From an uncultured Oscillospiraceae bacterium (lineage in GTDB: Bacteria > Bacillota > Clostridia > Oscillospirales > Oscillospiraceae), in NCBI GenBank assembly GCA_934572465.1, contig CAKTLG010000020.1:1-33766 (forward strand): a stretch of 33,766 nt of DNA. The letters run 5' to 3'. Below, piece after piece: positions 16,734 to 24,880 of the stretch. The position numbers were made by a program, and so were the translations under genes. How positions within the stretch are numbered: the first letter of the stretch is position 1; the number at the start of each line of letters is the position of its first letter. Below the pieces are notes generated by a model. That model was given only the letters and a program-made list of their open reading frames with translations. It was not told the origin of the DNA and ran no database searches.

Positions 16734-17735
16734 TCACTCAACATATCCATACAATCCGCGCACGGATACCTCGCCGGTGCGGATCGTTTCGACCGCACCG
16801 TCCGCATGGCGCACGATAAGGCCGAACTCCTCGTCCACATCGAGCGCCGTGACCCTTTCGCGCGCATCCTGCCACAAAAGCCGCACCTCGCGTCCGATGG
16901 TGATGCAGCGGCGGCGGTACTCGGCAAGATACGCCGCCGTATCGCCCGCTTTGAGCGCGCCGTAGAGCGCGTCGAGCTCCTCGATCATCGCGGCGGCCAG
17001 CGCCGCGCGGGAGACGGACTTTCCCGTTTCGCGCAGCAGCGAGGTGGCGATGTTCGCGACCTCGCCGTCGAAATCCGCCGCCGTCTGGCTGACGTTGACG
17101 CCGATGCCGACGACGACCGACTGCAGCGCGCCGCTCTCGCCCTCAAGGCTCAGCTCGGTGAGGATGCCGCAGAGCTTGCGTCCGTTCAGCACGAGGTCGT
17201 TCGTCCACTTGATCTGCGTCTGCGCGCCGCTCACGCGGTCGACCGCGCGGCAGACGGCGGCGGCGACAAGCCCCGTCAGCGGCAGAAGGCGCTCGGGCGT
17301 GACGTCGGGCCGCAGCAGCACCGAAAGGTACACGCCCTTGCCCGCCGCGCTCTGAAAGCTGCGCCCGCGGCGGCCGCGTCCGCTCGTCTGCTCGGCGGCG
17401 ACGGCGACCGTTCCGTCCGGCGCGTTTTCAAGGGCGGCGCGCTTTAAGTAGGCGTTCGTCGAGTCGAGCGAATCAAAGCAGTCGATGCGCGCGCCGACCG
17501 TCCGCACATCGCCGAGATAAGCGCGCACGGTCTGCTCCGTGAGCGCATCGGGCAGCGCGCGCAGGCAGTAGCCCCGCCCCGTGACGGCGTCGATCTCATA
17601 CCCGTCGGCGCGCAGGGCGGAGATGCTTTTCCAGATCGCCGCGCGCGTGATGCCGAGCGCAGCGCTGATGGCTTCGCCGGAGACGAAGCGCCCCCTCTCG
17701 CGCAGCAGCAGCGCGAGGACCGTTTCCTTTCCCAT
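16734..17735 (-). CDS. birA: Biotin-protein ligase with N-terminal repressor domain
   Basis: This 333-residue bifunctional BirA has a winged-helix DNA-binding domain at about 1-58 (RFVSGEAISAALGITRAAIW). The ligase domain follows, with the biotinyl-AMP loop SGRGRRGRSF (about 118-127) and KWTND (176-180), then a short C-terminal SH3-like domain (VTALDVDEEFGLIVRHADG). It attaches biotin to carboxylase carrier proteins and, with its HTH, probably represses biotin-related genes. The ATG at 17735 follows GGAGGTCGT; longer in-frame starts give Pro-rich non-family sequence. A repeated TTGTAAC motif lies just upstream (17745-17771) and could allow autoregulation. Confidence 0.95.
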   Translation of the reverse strand: MGKETVLALLLRERGRFVSGEAISAALGITRAAIWKSISALRADGYEIDAVTGRGYCLRALPDALTEQTVRAYLGDVRTVGARIDCFDSLDSTNAYLKRAALENAPDGTVAVAAEQTSGRGRRGRSFQSAAGKGVYLSVLLRPDVTPERLLPLTGLVAAAVCRAVDRVSGAQTQIKWTNDLVLNGRKLCGILTELSLEGESGALQSVVVGIGVNVSQTAADFDGEVANIATSLLRETGKSVSRAALAAAMIEELDALYGALKAGDTAAYLAEYRRRCITIGREVRLLWQDARERVTALDVDEEFGLIVRHADGAVETIRTGEVSVRGLYGYVE

Positions 17736-17744
17736 ACGACCTCC

Positions 17745-17771
17745 GTTACAAATTGTAACCGAAATTGTAAC
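17745..17771 (-). promoter_or_regulatory. Palindrome plus direct repeat overlapping the birA start region
   Basis: GTTACAAATTGTAAC (17745-17759) is a near-perfect palindrome touching the birA Shine-Dalgarno. AAATTGTAAC then recurs at 17762-17771, a 12-base period. Read on the minus strand, both copies contain TACAAT and could be tandem -10 boxes without good -35s. The TTGTAAC words resemble BirA half-sites, but the arrangement lacks the usual spacing of about 15 bases between inverted halves. Confidence 0.4.
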
Positions 17772-17781
17772 CCTTTTGACA

Positions 17782-17810
17782 TTGACAGCGCGGGGTGCAG
17801 GGCTTACGAT
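17782..17810 (+). promoter_or_regulatory. Candidate distal promoter of the MBOAT-SGNH operon
   Basis: TTGACA (17782-17787), 17 bases, TACGAT (17805-17810). It would give a leader of about 155 bases. A TTGACA also occurs six bases earlier (17776-17781). Confidence 0.5.
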
Positions 17811-17905
17811 TAACATAACGCCATACTTCCCCGCGCCCTTGGATTGTAACACGGGCGGCGGCGGATGTAAACCGCAAGATATCCGGCGATTTCCTGATTT
17901 TACCG

Positions 17906-17935
17906 TTGCCAGACCCCCTCCCCGCTGTGTAAAAT
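17906..17935 (+). promoter_or_regulatory. Candidate proximal promoter of the MBOAT-SGNH operon
   Basis: TTGCCA (17906-17911), 18 bases, TAAAAT (17930-17935), 38 bases before the GTG start. It is an alternative to, or acts together with, the distal candidate. Confidence 0.4.
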
Positions 17936-17973
17936 CATGACAGAATGACATTATTGGACGGGAGAGCCGCTTT

Positions 17974-19359
17974 GTGAGCTTTGCAGATCTGCAGTTTTTG
18001 TTTTATTTTCTGCCCGCGTTCCTCGCGGTCTACTATATCGCCCCGCGCGCGTGGAAAAACGCGGTGCTCGTGCTCGGCAGCTTCGGCTTCTACTTTTTCG
18101 GTGCGGGCGCGCGCGACACGCTGCTGCTCACGGCGGCGGTGCTCGTCCACTATGCGCTCGCGCGCCTGATGACGGGACGCGGGCGCGGCACGCGGCGCTT
18201 CCTGCTGGCCCTTGCGCTGGCGGCGGATCTCTACTGCCTGGTCTTTTTCAAGTACGCGGGCTTTATTCTGGAAAATGTGGGCATACTGACGCATCAGACC
18301 TTCCCGCCCGTATCCCTTGTGCTGCCGCTGGGCGTGAGCTTCTATCTCTTTCAGAGCGCGGGGTACCTCATCGACGTGTACCGCGGCGCGGAGGCGGAAA
18401 CGAGCCTTGTCCGCTACGCAGCCTTTACCGCCGCGTTCCCGCAGCTCATCATGGGGCCGATCCTGCGCTATGACGACTGGCGCGCGCCGCTGAAGGCGCG
18501 CACGCTCACGCGCACGGACGCGGAGGAGGGCTTTGAGCGCTTTGTCATCGGGCTTTGCTTCAAGGTGCTGCTGGCCGACCAGCTCGCGCCGCTGTGGGCC
18601 GCGCTCGATCGCATCGGATACGAGTATCTGTCAACGCCGCTTGCGTGGCTGGGCGCGGTGAGCTACAGCATGCAGCTCTACTTCGACTTTTCCGGCTATT
18701 CGCTCATGGCGATGGGCCTTGGGCAGATGCTGGGGCTTCCCGTGCCGCGCAACTTCGACTCTCCCTACGCCGCGCGCTCGGTAAGCGAGTTCTACCGCCG
18801 CTGGCACATCACGCTCGGCACGTGGTTCCGCGATTATCTCTACATCCCGCTCGGCGGCAGCCGGCACGGCGGGCTGCGCACGGCGCTCGCGCTGGCGGTG
18901 GTATGGTTCTTCACCGGTCTCTGGCACGGGGCGAGCTGGAGCTTCGTGCTCTGGGGCGCGGCGCTGCTCTGCTTCATTCTGCTGGAAAAATTCTGCATCG
19001 GCGGCTTTCTGAAGCGCCATGCGCTGCTCTCGCACCTCTACCTGCTCCTCGCCATCCCGCCCACGTGGGTCATCTTCCGCATCACGGACCTTTCCGCCCT
19101 CGGCGCATATTTCTCGCGTCTGTTCCCGTTTTTCGGCGCGCACAGCGCCGTCTCGCCGCAGGATGCGCTCAAGCTGCTCTCGTCCTATTGGTGGCTGCTG
19201 CTTCTGGGTGTGGTCTTCTGCCTGCCGCAGCCGCGCCGCTTTTATGAAAAGCACCGCGGCAGCCTGCTCGTCCAGCTCCCGCTGTTTCTGCTCTTCTGGG
19301 TGTGCGTGTACTTTGTCGCCACCTCGTCGGGCAATGCCTTTCTCTATTCCCATTTCTAA
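17974..19359 (+). CDS. MBOAT family membrane-bound O-acyltransferase (AlgI/DltB-like)
   Basis: This is a 461-residue polytopic protein with about ten hydrophobic segments. The two family histidines are present: His278 in EFYRRWHITLGTWFRDYLYI and His318 in FFTGLWHGASWSFVLWG, the presumed catalytic residue. AlgI-type MBOATs pass acyl groups, usually acetyl, across the membrane onto a polymer outside. The start is a GTG at 17974 with GGGAGAGCCGCTTT before it. Its stop is 12 bases from the next gene, and the shared ribosome-binding region confirms an operon with the SGNH protein. The identity of the acylated polymer is unknown. Confidence 0.93.
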   Translation: MSFADLQFLFYFLPAFLAVYYIAPRAWKNAVLVLGSFGFYFFGAGARDTLLLTAAVLVHYALARLMTGRGRGTRRFLLALALAADLYCLVFFKYAGFILENVGILTHQTFPPVSLVLPLGVSFYLFQSAGYLIDVYRGAEAETSLVRYAAFTAAFPQLIMGPILRYDDWRAPLKARTLTRTDAEEGFERFVIGLCFKVLLADQLAPLWAALDRIGYEYLSTPLAWLGAVSYSMQLYFDFSGYSLMAMGLGQMLGLPVPRNFDSPYAARSVSEFYRRWHITLGTWFRDYLYIPLGGSRHGGLRTALALAVVWFFTGLWHGASWSFVLWGAALLCFILLEKFCIGGFLKRHALLSHLYLLLAIPPTWVIFRITDLSALGAYFSRLFPFFGAHSAVSPQDALKLLSSYWWLLLLGVVFCLPQPRRFYEKHRGSLLVQLPLFLLFWVCVYFVATSSGNAFLYSHF

Positions 19360-19371
19360 GGAGAGCCTTCC

Positions 19372-20286
19372 ATGTCCCGTCGATCGTTTTCTCCGCTGCT
19401 GGCGCTGTGCCTTATCAGTGCGGCGGCCATCAACGTGTACGCCGGTCTTGACCCGAACGGCGTCTATGCGCCGTATCTTGCCGCGCTCGACCCCATGACG
19501 CCGCCCATCGCGGCGATGGCCCTCGCAGCCGCCGACGGCGTGTACCCGTGGAGCGCGGCGGCAGCGGACGACGATGCCGCACCGGTCGAGACGCCGGATG
19601 AGCCACCGTCCGGCGGCGATGCAGGGCCGGCGGATGAGCCTGCGCCGGAACCGCAGCCGGACATGCCGGACGAGCCGGACACGCCGCCGGCCTCGCCATT
19701 CACGACCGTGGACGCGAGCTACTTTGACGATGCGCTGTTCATCGGCGATTCGCACACCGACGGCTTCAAGGACTACGCGGGACTGCCGAACGCCGATTAT
19801 CTCTGCCACAACGGGCTGACGGTCTGGTCGGCGGTGGGCGGCAAGCCCGTCTTTTCGACCCCAGGCGGCAAGAAAACGCTTGAGCAGGCGCTGGGGGAAA
19901 AGCAGTACGGCAAGGTCTATCTGATGCTCGGCATCAACGAACTGGGCACCGGCTCGACCGAGGACTGGATCGCGCAGTACCGCGTCGTGCTGGACGAGGT
20001 GCGGGCACTTCAGCACGAAGCCATCATCTTCTTGCAGGCCATTTTCCACACGACGCAGGAGAAGTCTGAGACGAGCTACTTCAAAAACGAGACCATCGAC
20101 GCGCGCAACGCGGCGCTCAGGGAGCTTGCCGACGGAATGGACGTTTTCTACATCGACTGCAATCCCGTCTTCGACGACGACACCGGCGCGCTGACGGCGG
20201 CGTATTCCGGCGACGGCGTGCACGTCAAGGCCGCGTACTATACGATGTGGCGGGACTATCTCTTTGAGTTCGGCGTTGTGCGGTAG
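19372..20286 (+). CDS. SGNH/GDSL-type hydrolase-like exported protein, MBOAT partner
   Basis: This is a 304-residue protein. An N-terminal hydrophobic segment (about 7-24) acts as signal or anchor, and a linker at about 60-110 is very rich in Asp, Glu, Pro and Ala. The SGNH domain has block I FIGDSHTDG (Ser127), block III GINELG (Asn189) and block V SGDGVHVK (Asp281, His284), so the Ser-Asp-His set is complete. Such proteins next to an MBOAT usually catalyse the extracellular transfer or removal of the acyl group on a surface polysaccharide. It starts 12 bases after the MBOAT gene, with TAAGGAGAG overlapping that gene's stop, and is followed by a terminator. Confidence 0.9.
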   Translation: MSRRSFSPLLALCLISAAAINVYAGLDPNGVYAPYLAALDPMTPPIAAMALAAADGVYPWSAAAADDDAAPVETPDEPPSGGDAGPADEPAPEPQPDMPDEPDTPPASPFTTVDASYFDDALFIGDSHTDGFKDYAGLPNADYLCHNGLTVWSAVGGKPVFSTPGGKKTLEQALGEKQYGKVYLMLGINELGTGSTEDWIAQYRVVLDEVRALQHEAIIFLQAIFHTTQEKSETSYFKNETIDARNAALRELADGMDVFYIDCNPVFDDDTGALTAAYSGDGVHVKAAYYTMWRDYLFEFGVVR

Positions 20287-20288
20287 CT

Positions 20289-20317
20289 TCAAAAAAGCGG
20301 CCTTGCCGCTTTTTTGA
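20289..20317 (+). terminator. Terminator after the SGNH gene
   Basis: Stem TCAAAAAAGCGGC with its complement around CTT, ending in six T. It starts three bases after the stop and runs straight into repeat copy C. Confidence 0.85.
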
Positions 20318-20472
20318 GGAGGATTCGCTGCGCTCTGCGCCTCGGTTGGCCGCATGATGCGGCCAATTCGACGCTCACTCCGCGCAAAGTGTTTTTCGCC
20401 ACGCACATGTCGCGGCGAAAAACGAATCTGAATTTATTTCGTGCCGTGCGCGGCACGAAATTCTGCGAAGCT
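20316..20472 (+). repeat. Intergenic modular repeat element, copy C
   Basis: This is the gap between the SGNH and pckG terminators, with no gene. In the orientation of the SGNH transcript it has four parts. The proximal block is 20321-20343. Next is a hairpin of 10-bp arms (20346-20355, 20357-20366). The central stem GTTTTTCGCC pairs with its exact complement (20391-20400, 20414-20423). Then come AATTTATTTCG and a last hairpin (20436-20445, 20452-20461). The block order matches copies A and B, but the last hairpin has a different sequence. Confidence 0.7.
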
Positions 20473-20480
20473 CTCTACGC

Positions 20481-20515
20481 AAAAAAGGAACCGCTCTTTG
20501 AGCGGTTCCTTTTTT
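20481..20515 (-). terminator. Terminator after pckG
   Basis: A perfect 16-bp stem (20481-20496, 20500-20515) with a 3-base loop and a T run on the minus strand, eight bases past the pckG stop. It is symmetrical enough to work both ways. Confidence 0.85.
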
Positions 20516-20522
20516 ACGTTTC

Positions 20523-22307
20523 TCAATGCTTGACCTTGTAGCCGCGGTTGAGGCGCATTTCGAGCGCGTCGAGCTCCTCGTAGAGCTCCTCGGGCACCTT
20601 GCCGATCTTCTCGTAATAGGCGCGGGCATCCTCGCACTCCTTGAGCCACAGCTCGCGGTCGACCGAAAGCAGGCGGCGCATATCGTACATGGACATCTCA
20701 AGGCCCTCCATGTCGATATCGTGCGTGTTCGGCTCGTAGCCGAGCGCGGTCTCCGCCGCGCCGATCTCATCGTCGGCGCGGGAGATGATCCATTGCAGCA
20801 CGCGCATATTGTCGCCGAAGCCGGGCCAGGCAAAGTGGCCCTCCTCGTCGGTGCGGAACCAGTTGACGTTGAAGATCTTCGGCGGCTTGGGGATCTTCTT
20901 GCCCATGTCGAGCCAGTGCTGCCAGTAGTCGCCCATGTGGTAGCCGCAGAACGGCAGCATCGCCATCGGGTCGCGGCGCACGACGCCGACCGTGCCGGTG
21001 GCGGCGGCGGTGGTCTCAGACGCCATGATCGAGCCGATGAACACGCCGTGCTGCCAGTCATAGGACTGATAGACGAGCGGCGCGGTCTTCGCGCGGCGGC
21101 CGCCGAAGACGATGGCGCTGATGGGCACGCCCTCGGGATTGTCGAACTCGGGGCTCAGGCACGGGCAGTTGCGCGCGGGCGCGGTGAAGCGGCTGTTGGG
21201 ATGCGCGGCCTTTTCGGGGCTCTGCGGCGTCCAGGGACGGCCGCGCCAGTCGATCGCGCGGGCGGGCGGTGTCTTGTTGAGGCCCTCCCACCAGACGGTA
21301 TTGTCGCTCAGATCGAGCGCGACGTTCGTGAAGATCGTGTCCTTATGCGTGGAGATGAGCGCGTTGGGGTTCGATTTCATCGACGTGCCCGGCGCGACGC
21401 CGAAGAAGCCGTTTTCGGGGTTCACGGCCCAAAGGCGGCCGTCCTTGCCCACGCGCAGCCATGCGATATCGTCGCCCACGCACCACACGCGCCAGCCCCA
21501 GCGCTGGAGGCCCTCCGGCGGGATGAGCATGGCAAGGTTCGTCTTGCCGCAGGCGGAGGGGAAGGCGGCGGAGATGTACTTCACTTCGCCGCGCGGGTTC
21601 TGGATGCCGAGGATGAGCATATGCTCCGCCATCCAGCCCTCCTGACGGCCGAGGTTCGAGGCGATGCGCAGAGCGAAGCACTTTTTGCCCTGAAGCACGT
21701 TGCCGCCGTAATTGGAGTTCATCGAAATGATGGTGTTGTCCTGCGGGAAGTGAACGATGTACTTGTTGTTCTTATCGAGATTGCACTGGCAGTGCAGGCC
21801 CTTGATGAAGCCCTCGTCGTCGCCGAGCGCGTCGCACACGGCCTTGCCGATGCGGGTCATGATGTGCATATTGAGCACGACATAGATGGAGTCGGTCAGC
21901 TCGAAGCCGTATTTGGCGAACGGGGAGCCGATGATGGACATGGAGTAGGGGATGATGTACATGGTGCGGCCCTTGTAGGCGCCGTCGGCCAGCGCATACA
22001 TGCGCTCGTACATCTCCTTCGGTTCGACCCAGTGGTTGGTCGGGCCGGCGTCCTCCTCCCTTTCGCAGCAGATGAACGTGCGGTCCTCGACACGGGCCAC
22101 ATCGTCCGGATCGGTGCGGTGGAGGTAACAGCCCGGCAGCTTGTCCGGATTGAGCTTGATGAGGATGCCCTCCCGAACGGCCTGCTCGCGCAGCTCGTCC
22201 AGCTGCTCTTCTTCTCCGGTGATCCATACGATCTTATCCGGCTTGGTGATGGCGGTCATTTCGTCGATCCAGGACAAAACGGCCTTGTTGTTCGTCAAAT
22301 TCGTCAT
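20523..22307 (-). CDS. pckG: Phosphoenolpyruvate carboxykinase (GTP)
   Basis: This 594-residue PEPCK is of the GTP type, as shown by its length and by motif FPSACGKTN (about 249-257), with the reactive Cys253 and P-loop Lys255. It interconverts oxaloacetate and PEP with GTP or GDP, in gluconeogenesis or in PEP carboxylation during anaerobic succinate-type metabolism. Many Firmicutes carry the unrelated ATP enzyme instead. The ATG at 22307 follows GAGGGAAAAGCAAC; an in-frame ATG at 22328 lies upstream of that site. A promoter about 150 bases upstream gives a leader of roughly 144 bases. Confidence 0.96.
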   Translation of the reverse strand: MTNLTNNKAVLSWIDEMTAITKPDKIVWITGEEEQLDELREQAVREGILIKLNPDKLPGCYLHRTDPDDVARVEDRTFICCEREEDAGPTNHWVEPKEMYERMYALADGAYKGRTMYIIPYSMSIIGSPFAKYGFELTDSIYVVLNMHIMTRIGKAVCDALGDDEGFIKGLHCQCNLDKNNKYIVHFPQDNTIISMNSNYGGNVLQGKKCFALRIASNLGRQEGWMAEHMLILGIQNPRGEVKYISAAFPSACGKTNLAMLIPPEGLQRWGWRVWCVGDDIAWLRVGKDGRLWAVNPENGFFGVAPGTSMKSNPNALISTHKDTIFTNVALDLSDNTVWWEGLNKTPPARAIDWRGRPWTPQSPEKAAHPNSRFTAPARNCPCLSPEFDNPEGVPISAIVFGGRRAKTAPLVYQSYDWQHGVFIGSIMASETTAAATGTVGVVRRDPMAMLPFCGYHMGDYWQHWLDMGKKIPKPPKIFNVNWFRTDEEGHFAWPGFGDNMRVLQWIISRADDEIGAAETALGYEPNTHDIDMEGLEMSMYDMRRLLSVDRELWLKECEDARAYYEKIGKVPEELYEELDALEMRLNRGYKVKH

Positions 22308-22457
22308 GTTGCTTTTCCCTCGTAGCATTCACGGCGCAAGTGAAAAAGATTTTTACGCCGCGTCTTGTGTGGTGTGCTGTGACCGCTCGCGCGGCAGGGA
22401 GCTAACCGATGCACAGGAAAAATGGCTGCTATTGAGTTTGACTCCTTTCTGTCAGAA

Positions 22458-22486
22458 ATTGTAACAGAACGTCGTATCAATAACAA
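22458..22486 (-). promoter_or_regulatory. Sigma-A promoter of pckG with long leader
   Basis: On the minus strand TTGTTA (22481-22486), 17 bases, TACAAT (22458-22463). The leader down to 22308 contains an isolated AAAGGAG with no ORF behind it and a GC-rich hairpin near 22325-22360. No known riboswitch was recognised. Confidence 0.65.
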
Positions 22487-22520
22487 CCATATGGTTTATC
22501 AATTATTTGAATATATCGCA

Positions 22521-23381
22521 TCACAGCAGCGCCGCGATCGCTCCGGCAAGGGCGGCGAACTCCGAAAGCCCCAGCCGTTCGCCGCGGATATTGGCGTCGA
22601 GCCCGCAGGACGTGACGGCGGCGGTGAGCTGCTCCTTTGTGAGCTGGGCGCTGAAGGCGGTCATCAGGCTGTTGACGAGCGTCTTGCGCCGCAGGGCGAA
22701 CGAGGCGTACACCACGCGGAAGAAGAACTTCTCATCCGCGACCTGCACGGGCGGCTCACGGCGCACGACGGCGCGCAGCACGGCGGAGGTGACCTTCGGC
22801 TGCGGCTCGAAGCACTCGCGCGGGACGGCAAACAAAAGCTCCGGCGCGGTATGGTACTGCATGAAGACGGAAAACGCGCCGTAGGCGCTCGTCCCCGGCG
22901 CGGCGCAGAGCCGCTCGGCGACCTCCTTCTGCACGAGCACCGTGATGCTTTCGAAGCATTTCGCCTCGATGAGCGCGGTGATGGCGGGCGTCGTAATGTT
23001 GTAGGGCAGGTTCGCGCACACGATGGGCGTGAGGCCCGCGAACTTTTCCTTCACCAGCGCGGGAATGTCGGTCTTCAGGATGTCGGCGGAGACGACCTCG
23101 AAATTATCAAAGCGCGCCATCGTCTCATTCAGGATCGGCAGCAGCGTTTTGTCAAGCTCCACGGCGACGACCTTTCCCGCGCGCTCGCAGAGCTCGTGGC
23201 TCAAAGCGCCGATGCCCGGGCCGATCTCGAGCACGCCGTTCGTTTCATCCGCGCGCGAGCTTTCGGCGATCTCACAGGGGATGGCGGGGTCGACGAGGAA
23301 ATTCTGTCCCATGGATTTGGAAAAGTGAAAGCCGTGGCGCTGCAAGAGCGCCTCGATGGCGGCGCGGTCGTTTCGTTCCAT
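22521..23381 (-). CDS. rsmA: 16S rRNA (adenine1518/1519-N6) dimethyltransferase
   Basis: This 286-residue KsgA/RsmA dimethylates two adjacent adenines in the 3' hairpin of 16S rRNA during small-subunit maturation. It has SMGQNFLVD (about 23-31), SAM motif I EIGPGIGALSHEL (about 52-64), and catalytic motif IV NLPYNIT. The C-terminal helical domain is complete (RKTLVNSLMTAF). The ATG follows AAAGGACGCAATGCA. No clear terminator is visible between it and the pckG promoter downstream, so read-through into pckG is possible. Confidence 0.95.
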   Translation of the reverse strand: MERNDRAAIEALLQRHGFHFSKSMGQNFLVDPAIPCEIAESSRADETNGVLEIGPGIGALSHELCERAGKVVAVELDKTLLPILNETMARFDNFEVVSADILKTDIPALVKEKFAGLTPIVCANLPYNITTPAITALIEAKCFESITVLVQKEVAERLCAAPGTSAYGAFSVFMQYHTAPELLFAVPRECFEPQPKVTSAVLRAVVRREPPVQVADEKFFFRVVYASFALRRKTLVNSLMTAFSAQLTKEQLTAAVTSCGLDANIRGERLGLSEFAALAGAIAALL

Positions 23382-23462
23382 TGCATTGCGTCCTTTCTCT
23401 GTTCAGAGGTGAAATCATTTTATCATATTTTGCGGAAAAGAGTAGTAAAACTTTTCGCGCTG

Positions 23463-23471
23463 TGGTAGAAT
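23463..23471 (+). promoter_or_regulatory. Extended -10 promoter of the TauE/SafE gene
   Basis: TGGTAGAAT (TGn plus TAGAAT) about 34 bases before the ATG. No convincing -35 was seen. Confidence 0.35.
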
Positions 23472-23504
23472 GCAGAGATCCTGGAGATAAAGAGGGCTTT
23501 TTTC

Positions 23505-24278
23505 ATGGAATTGACGCCGCAGATCCTGCTCATCGTGCTGCCGCTGATCTTTCTCGGCGGCTTTGTCGACTCCGTCGCCGGCGGCGGCGGACTCATCACG
23601 CTGCCCGCCTATCTGATGGCCGGCATCCCCGCCCATCTCGCCATGGGCACGAACAAGGTCGTCAACGGCACCGGCACGGCGCTCGCCTCGTTCAAATACT
23701 TCCGCGGCGGCAAGGTCCTGCTCCGCCCCGCCATCATCTCCGGCATCGGCGCGCTGCTCGGCGCGGCCATCGGCACGAAGATCGCTCTGCTCATTCCCGA
23801 GAACATCCTCAAGATCATGATGCTCGTGGCGCTGCCCTGCGCGGCGATCCTGCTGATGCTCAAAAAAGACTTCGGCAAGGAGAGCAATGCACCCGCGCGC
23901 GAATACACGCCGAAGCAGGAAATGGCGCGCGCCGCGCTCATCGGTCTCGGACTCGGCTGCTACGACGGGCTGATCGGCCCGGGCACGGGCACGTTCATGA
24001 TCATGGCGTTCACGATGGCGCTCTCGATGGATCTGCTCACCGCATCGGGCTGCGCAAAGCTTGCAAACCTCTGCTCCAACGTTGCCTCGGCGGTGCTGTT
24101 CATTCTGGAGGGCAAGGTCTGGTGGCTGCTGGCGCTGCCGGCGGCGGCGTGCAATATGCTCGGTGCCTACTGCGGCGCGCGCTTCGCCATGAAGGGCGGC
24201 AGCAAGCGCGTGCGCGGCATGATCTTCGTCGTGCTGGCGCTGCTGTTCATCAAGATGGGCTACGAGCTGCTGAGCTGA
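23505..24278 (+). CDS. TauE/SafE (TSUP) family permease
   Basis: This 257-residue membrane protein has about eight hydrophobic segments. The N-terminal FLGGFVDSVAGGGGLITLPA and the internal repeat LGCYDGLIGPGTGTFMIMAF are the duplicated glycine-rich motifs of the TSUP family. Members export or take up small anions such as sulfite, sulfoacetate or taurine-derived sulfonates. The substrate here is not indicated by neighbours, since rsmA is divergent and the downstream genes are on the other strand. The ATG follows AGAGGGC. It is a single-gene transcript ending at a bidirectional terminator. Confidence 0.92.
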   Translation: MELTPQILLIVLPLIFLGGFVDSVAGGGGLITLPAYLMAGIPAHLAMGTNKVVNGTGTALASFKYFRGGKVLLRPAIISGIGALLGAAIGTKIALLIPENILKIMMLVALPCAAILLMLKKDFGKESNAPAREYTPKQEMARAALIGLGLGCYDGLIGPGTGTFMIMAFTMALSMDLLTASGCAKLANLCSNVASAVLFILEGKVWWLLALPAAACNMLGAYCGARFAMKGGSKRVRGMIFVVLALLFIKMGYELLS

Positions 24279-24289
24279 ATCCGAAAAGT

Positions 24290-24322
24290 AAAAAGAGCGG
24301 CGCAGTGCGCCGCTCTTTTTTA
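24290..24322. terminator. Bidirectional terminator
   Basis: 15-bp arms (24290-24304, 24306-24320) with A and T runs, between the convergent TauE/SafE gene (plus) and the DUF3841-like pair (minus). It overlaps the latter's stop codon. Confidence 0.85.
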
Positions 24323-24880
24323 TTCCTCTGCGACCCACTCCCGCCGGATCGTCCACACCGCACCCTGAAGCTGCGCGGGGGCAAGGCCGGAGATGGCCTC
24401 CGGATCGAGCAGCTTTTCCCAGCTTGCAAGCATCTGCTCGCGCAGCTCCGGATAAAAGCGCGAGGTCATCACCTGATAGCCCGTCAGTCCCCGCGCCGAA
24501 AGCTCGCGCTCGAACGCCGCCGTCTCCCGCTCCGTCGCGCCGAGATAGCGCAGCTGCAGAATGCGCGTCCACCATGCGCGCGGAAAGAGCAGCAGCTCCG
24601 CGCGCGGCACGTCGAGCGCGAGCAGCGTTTCCGAGCGCGGCAGGCCCGCCGGATCGGGCGAGACCCAGTACGGCAGCTCCGCGCCCGCGGGCTTCGGCAC
24701 AAGGGCTTCGCCCTTGCGCGCAAGGTAGCGGTAGGCGATGAGAAAGCTGTCCGCGCACTCGCCGTACTTTCTGCGGACGTATTCCTCGCGGCAGAAGCAC
24801 TGCCCGCTGCGCCGCAGCTCGTCAATGACCGGCGCGGTCTGCGCGGCGTAGACCCGCGTCACTTCGCTTCGATCAGCCAT
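24320..24880 (-). CDS. DUF3841-like protein, second of a tandem pair
   Basis: This is about 186 residues, soluble and rich in Arg, Glu and Trp. It aligns along its whole length with the gene upstream: RVYAAQTAPVIDELRRSG against RVWTRQHRSVLEEISVRG, and YQVMTSRFYPELREQMLASW against AQVCMSRFYPALRQEIVQSW, then WxxLxD. I read both as DUF3841-type proteins of unknown function. The start is uncertain: ATG at 24880 has GAGGAAAGA before it, while a GTG at 24862 overlaps the upstream TGA (GTGA) and matches the paralogue's N-terminus better. No signal peptide or catalytic motif is seen. Confidence 0.75.
   Translation of the reverse strand: MADRSEVTRVYAAQTAPVIDELRRSGQCFCREEYVRRKYGECADSFLIAYRYLARKGEALVPKPAGAELPYWVSPDPAGLPRSETLLALDVPRAELLLFPRAWWTRILQLRYLGATERETAAFERELSARGLTGYQVMTSRFYPELREQMLASWEKLLDPEAISGLAPAQLQGAVWTIRREWVAEE

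Noticed and set aside
17745..17771. Classical BirA operator
   Set aside because: Half-site-like words are present, but the inverted halves are one base apart in the outward order, not about 15 apart as in known BirA sites. It is kept only as an unassigned regulatory motif.
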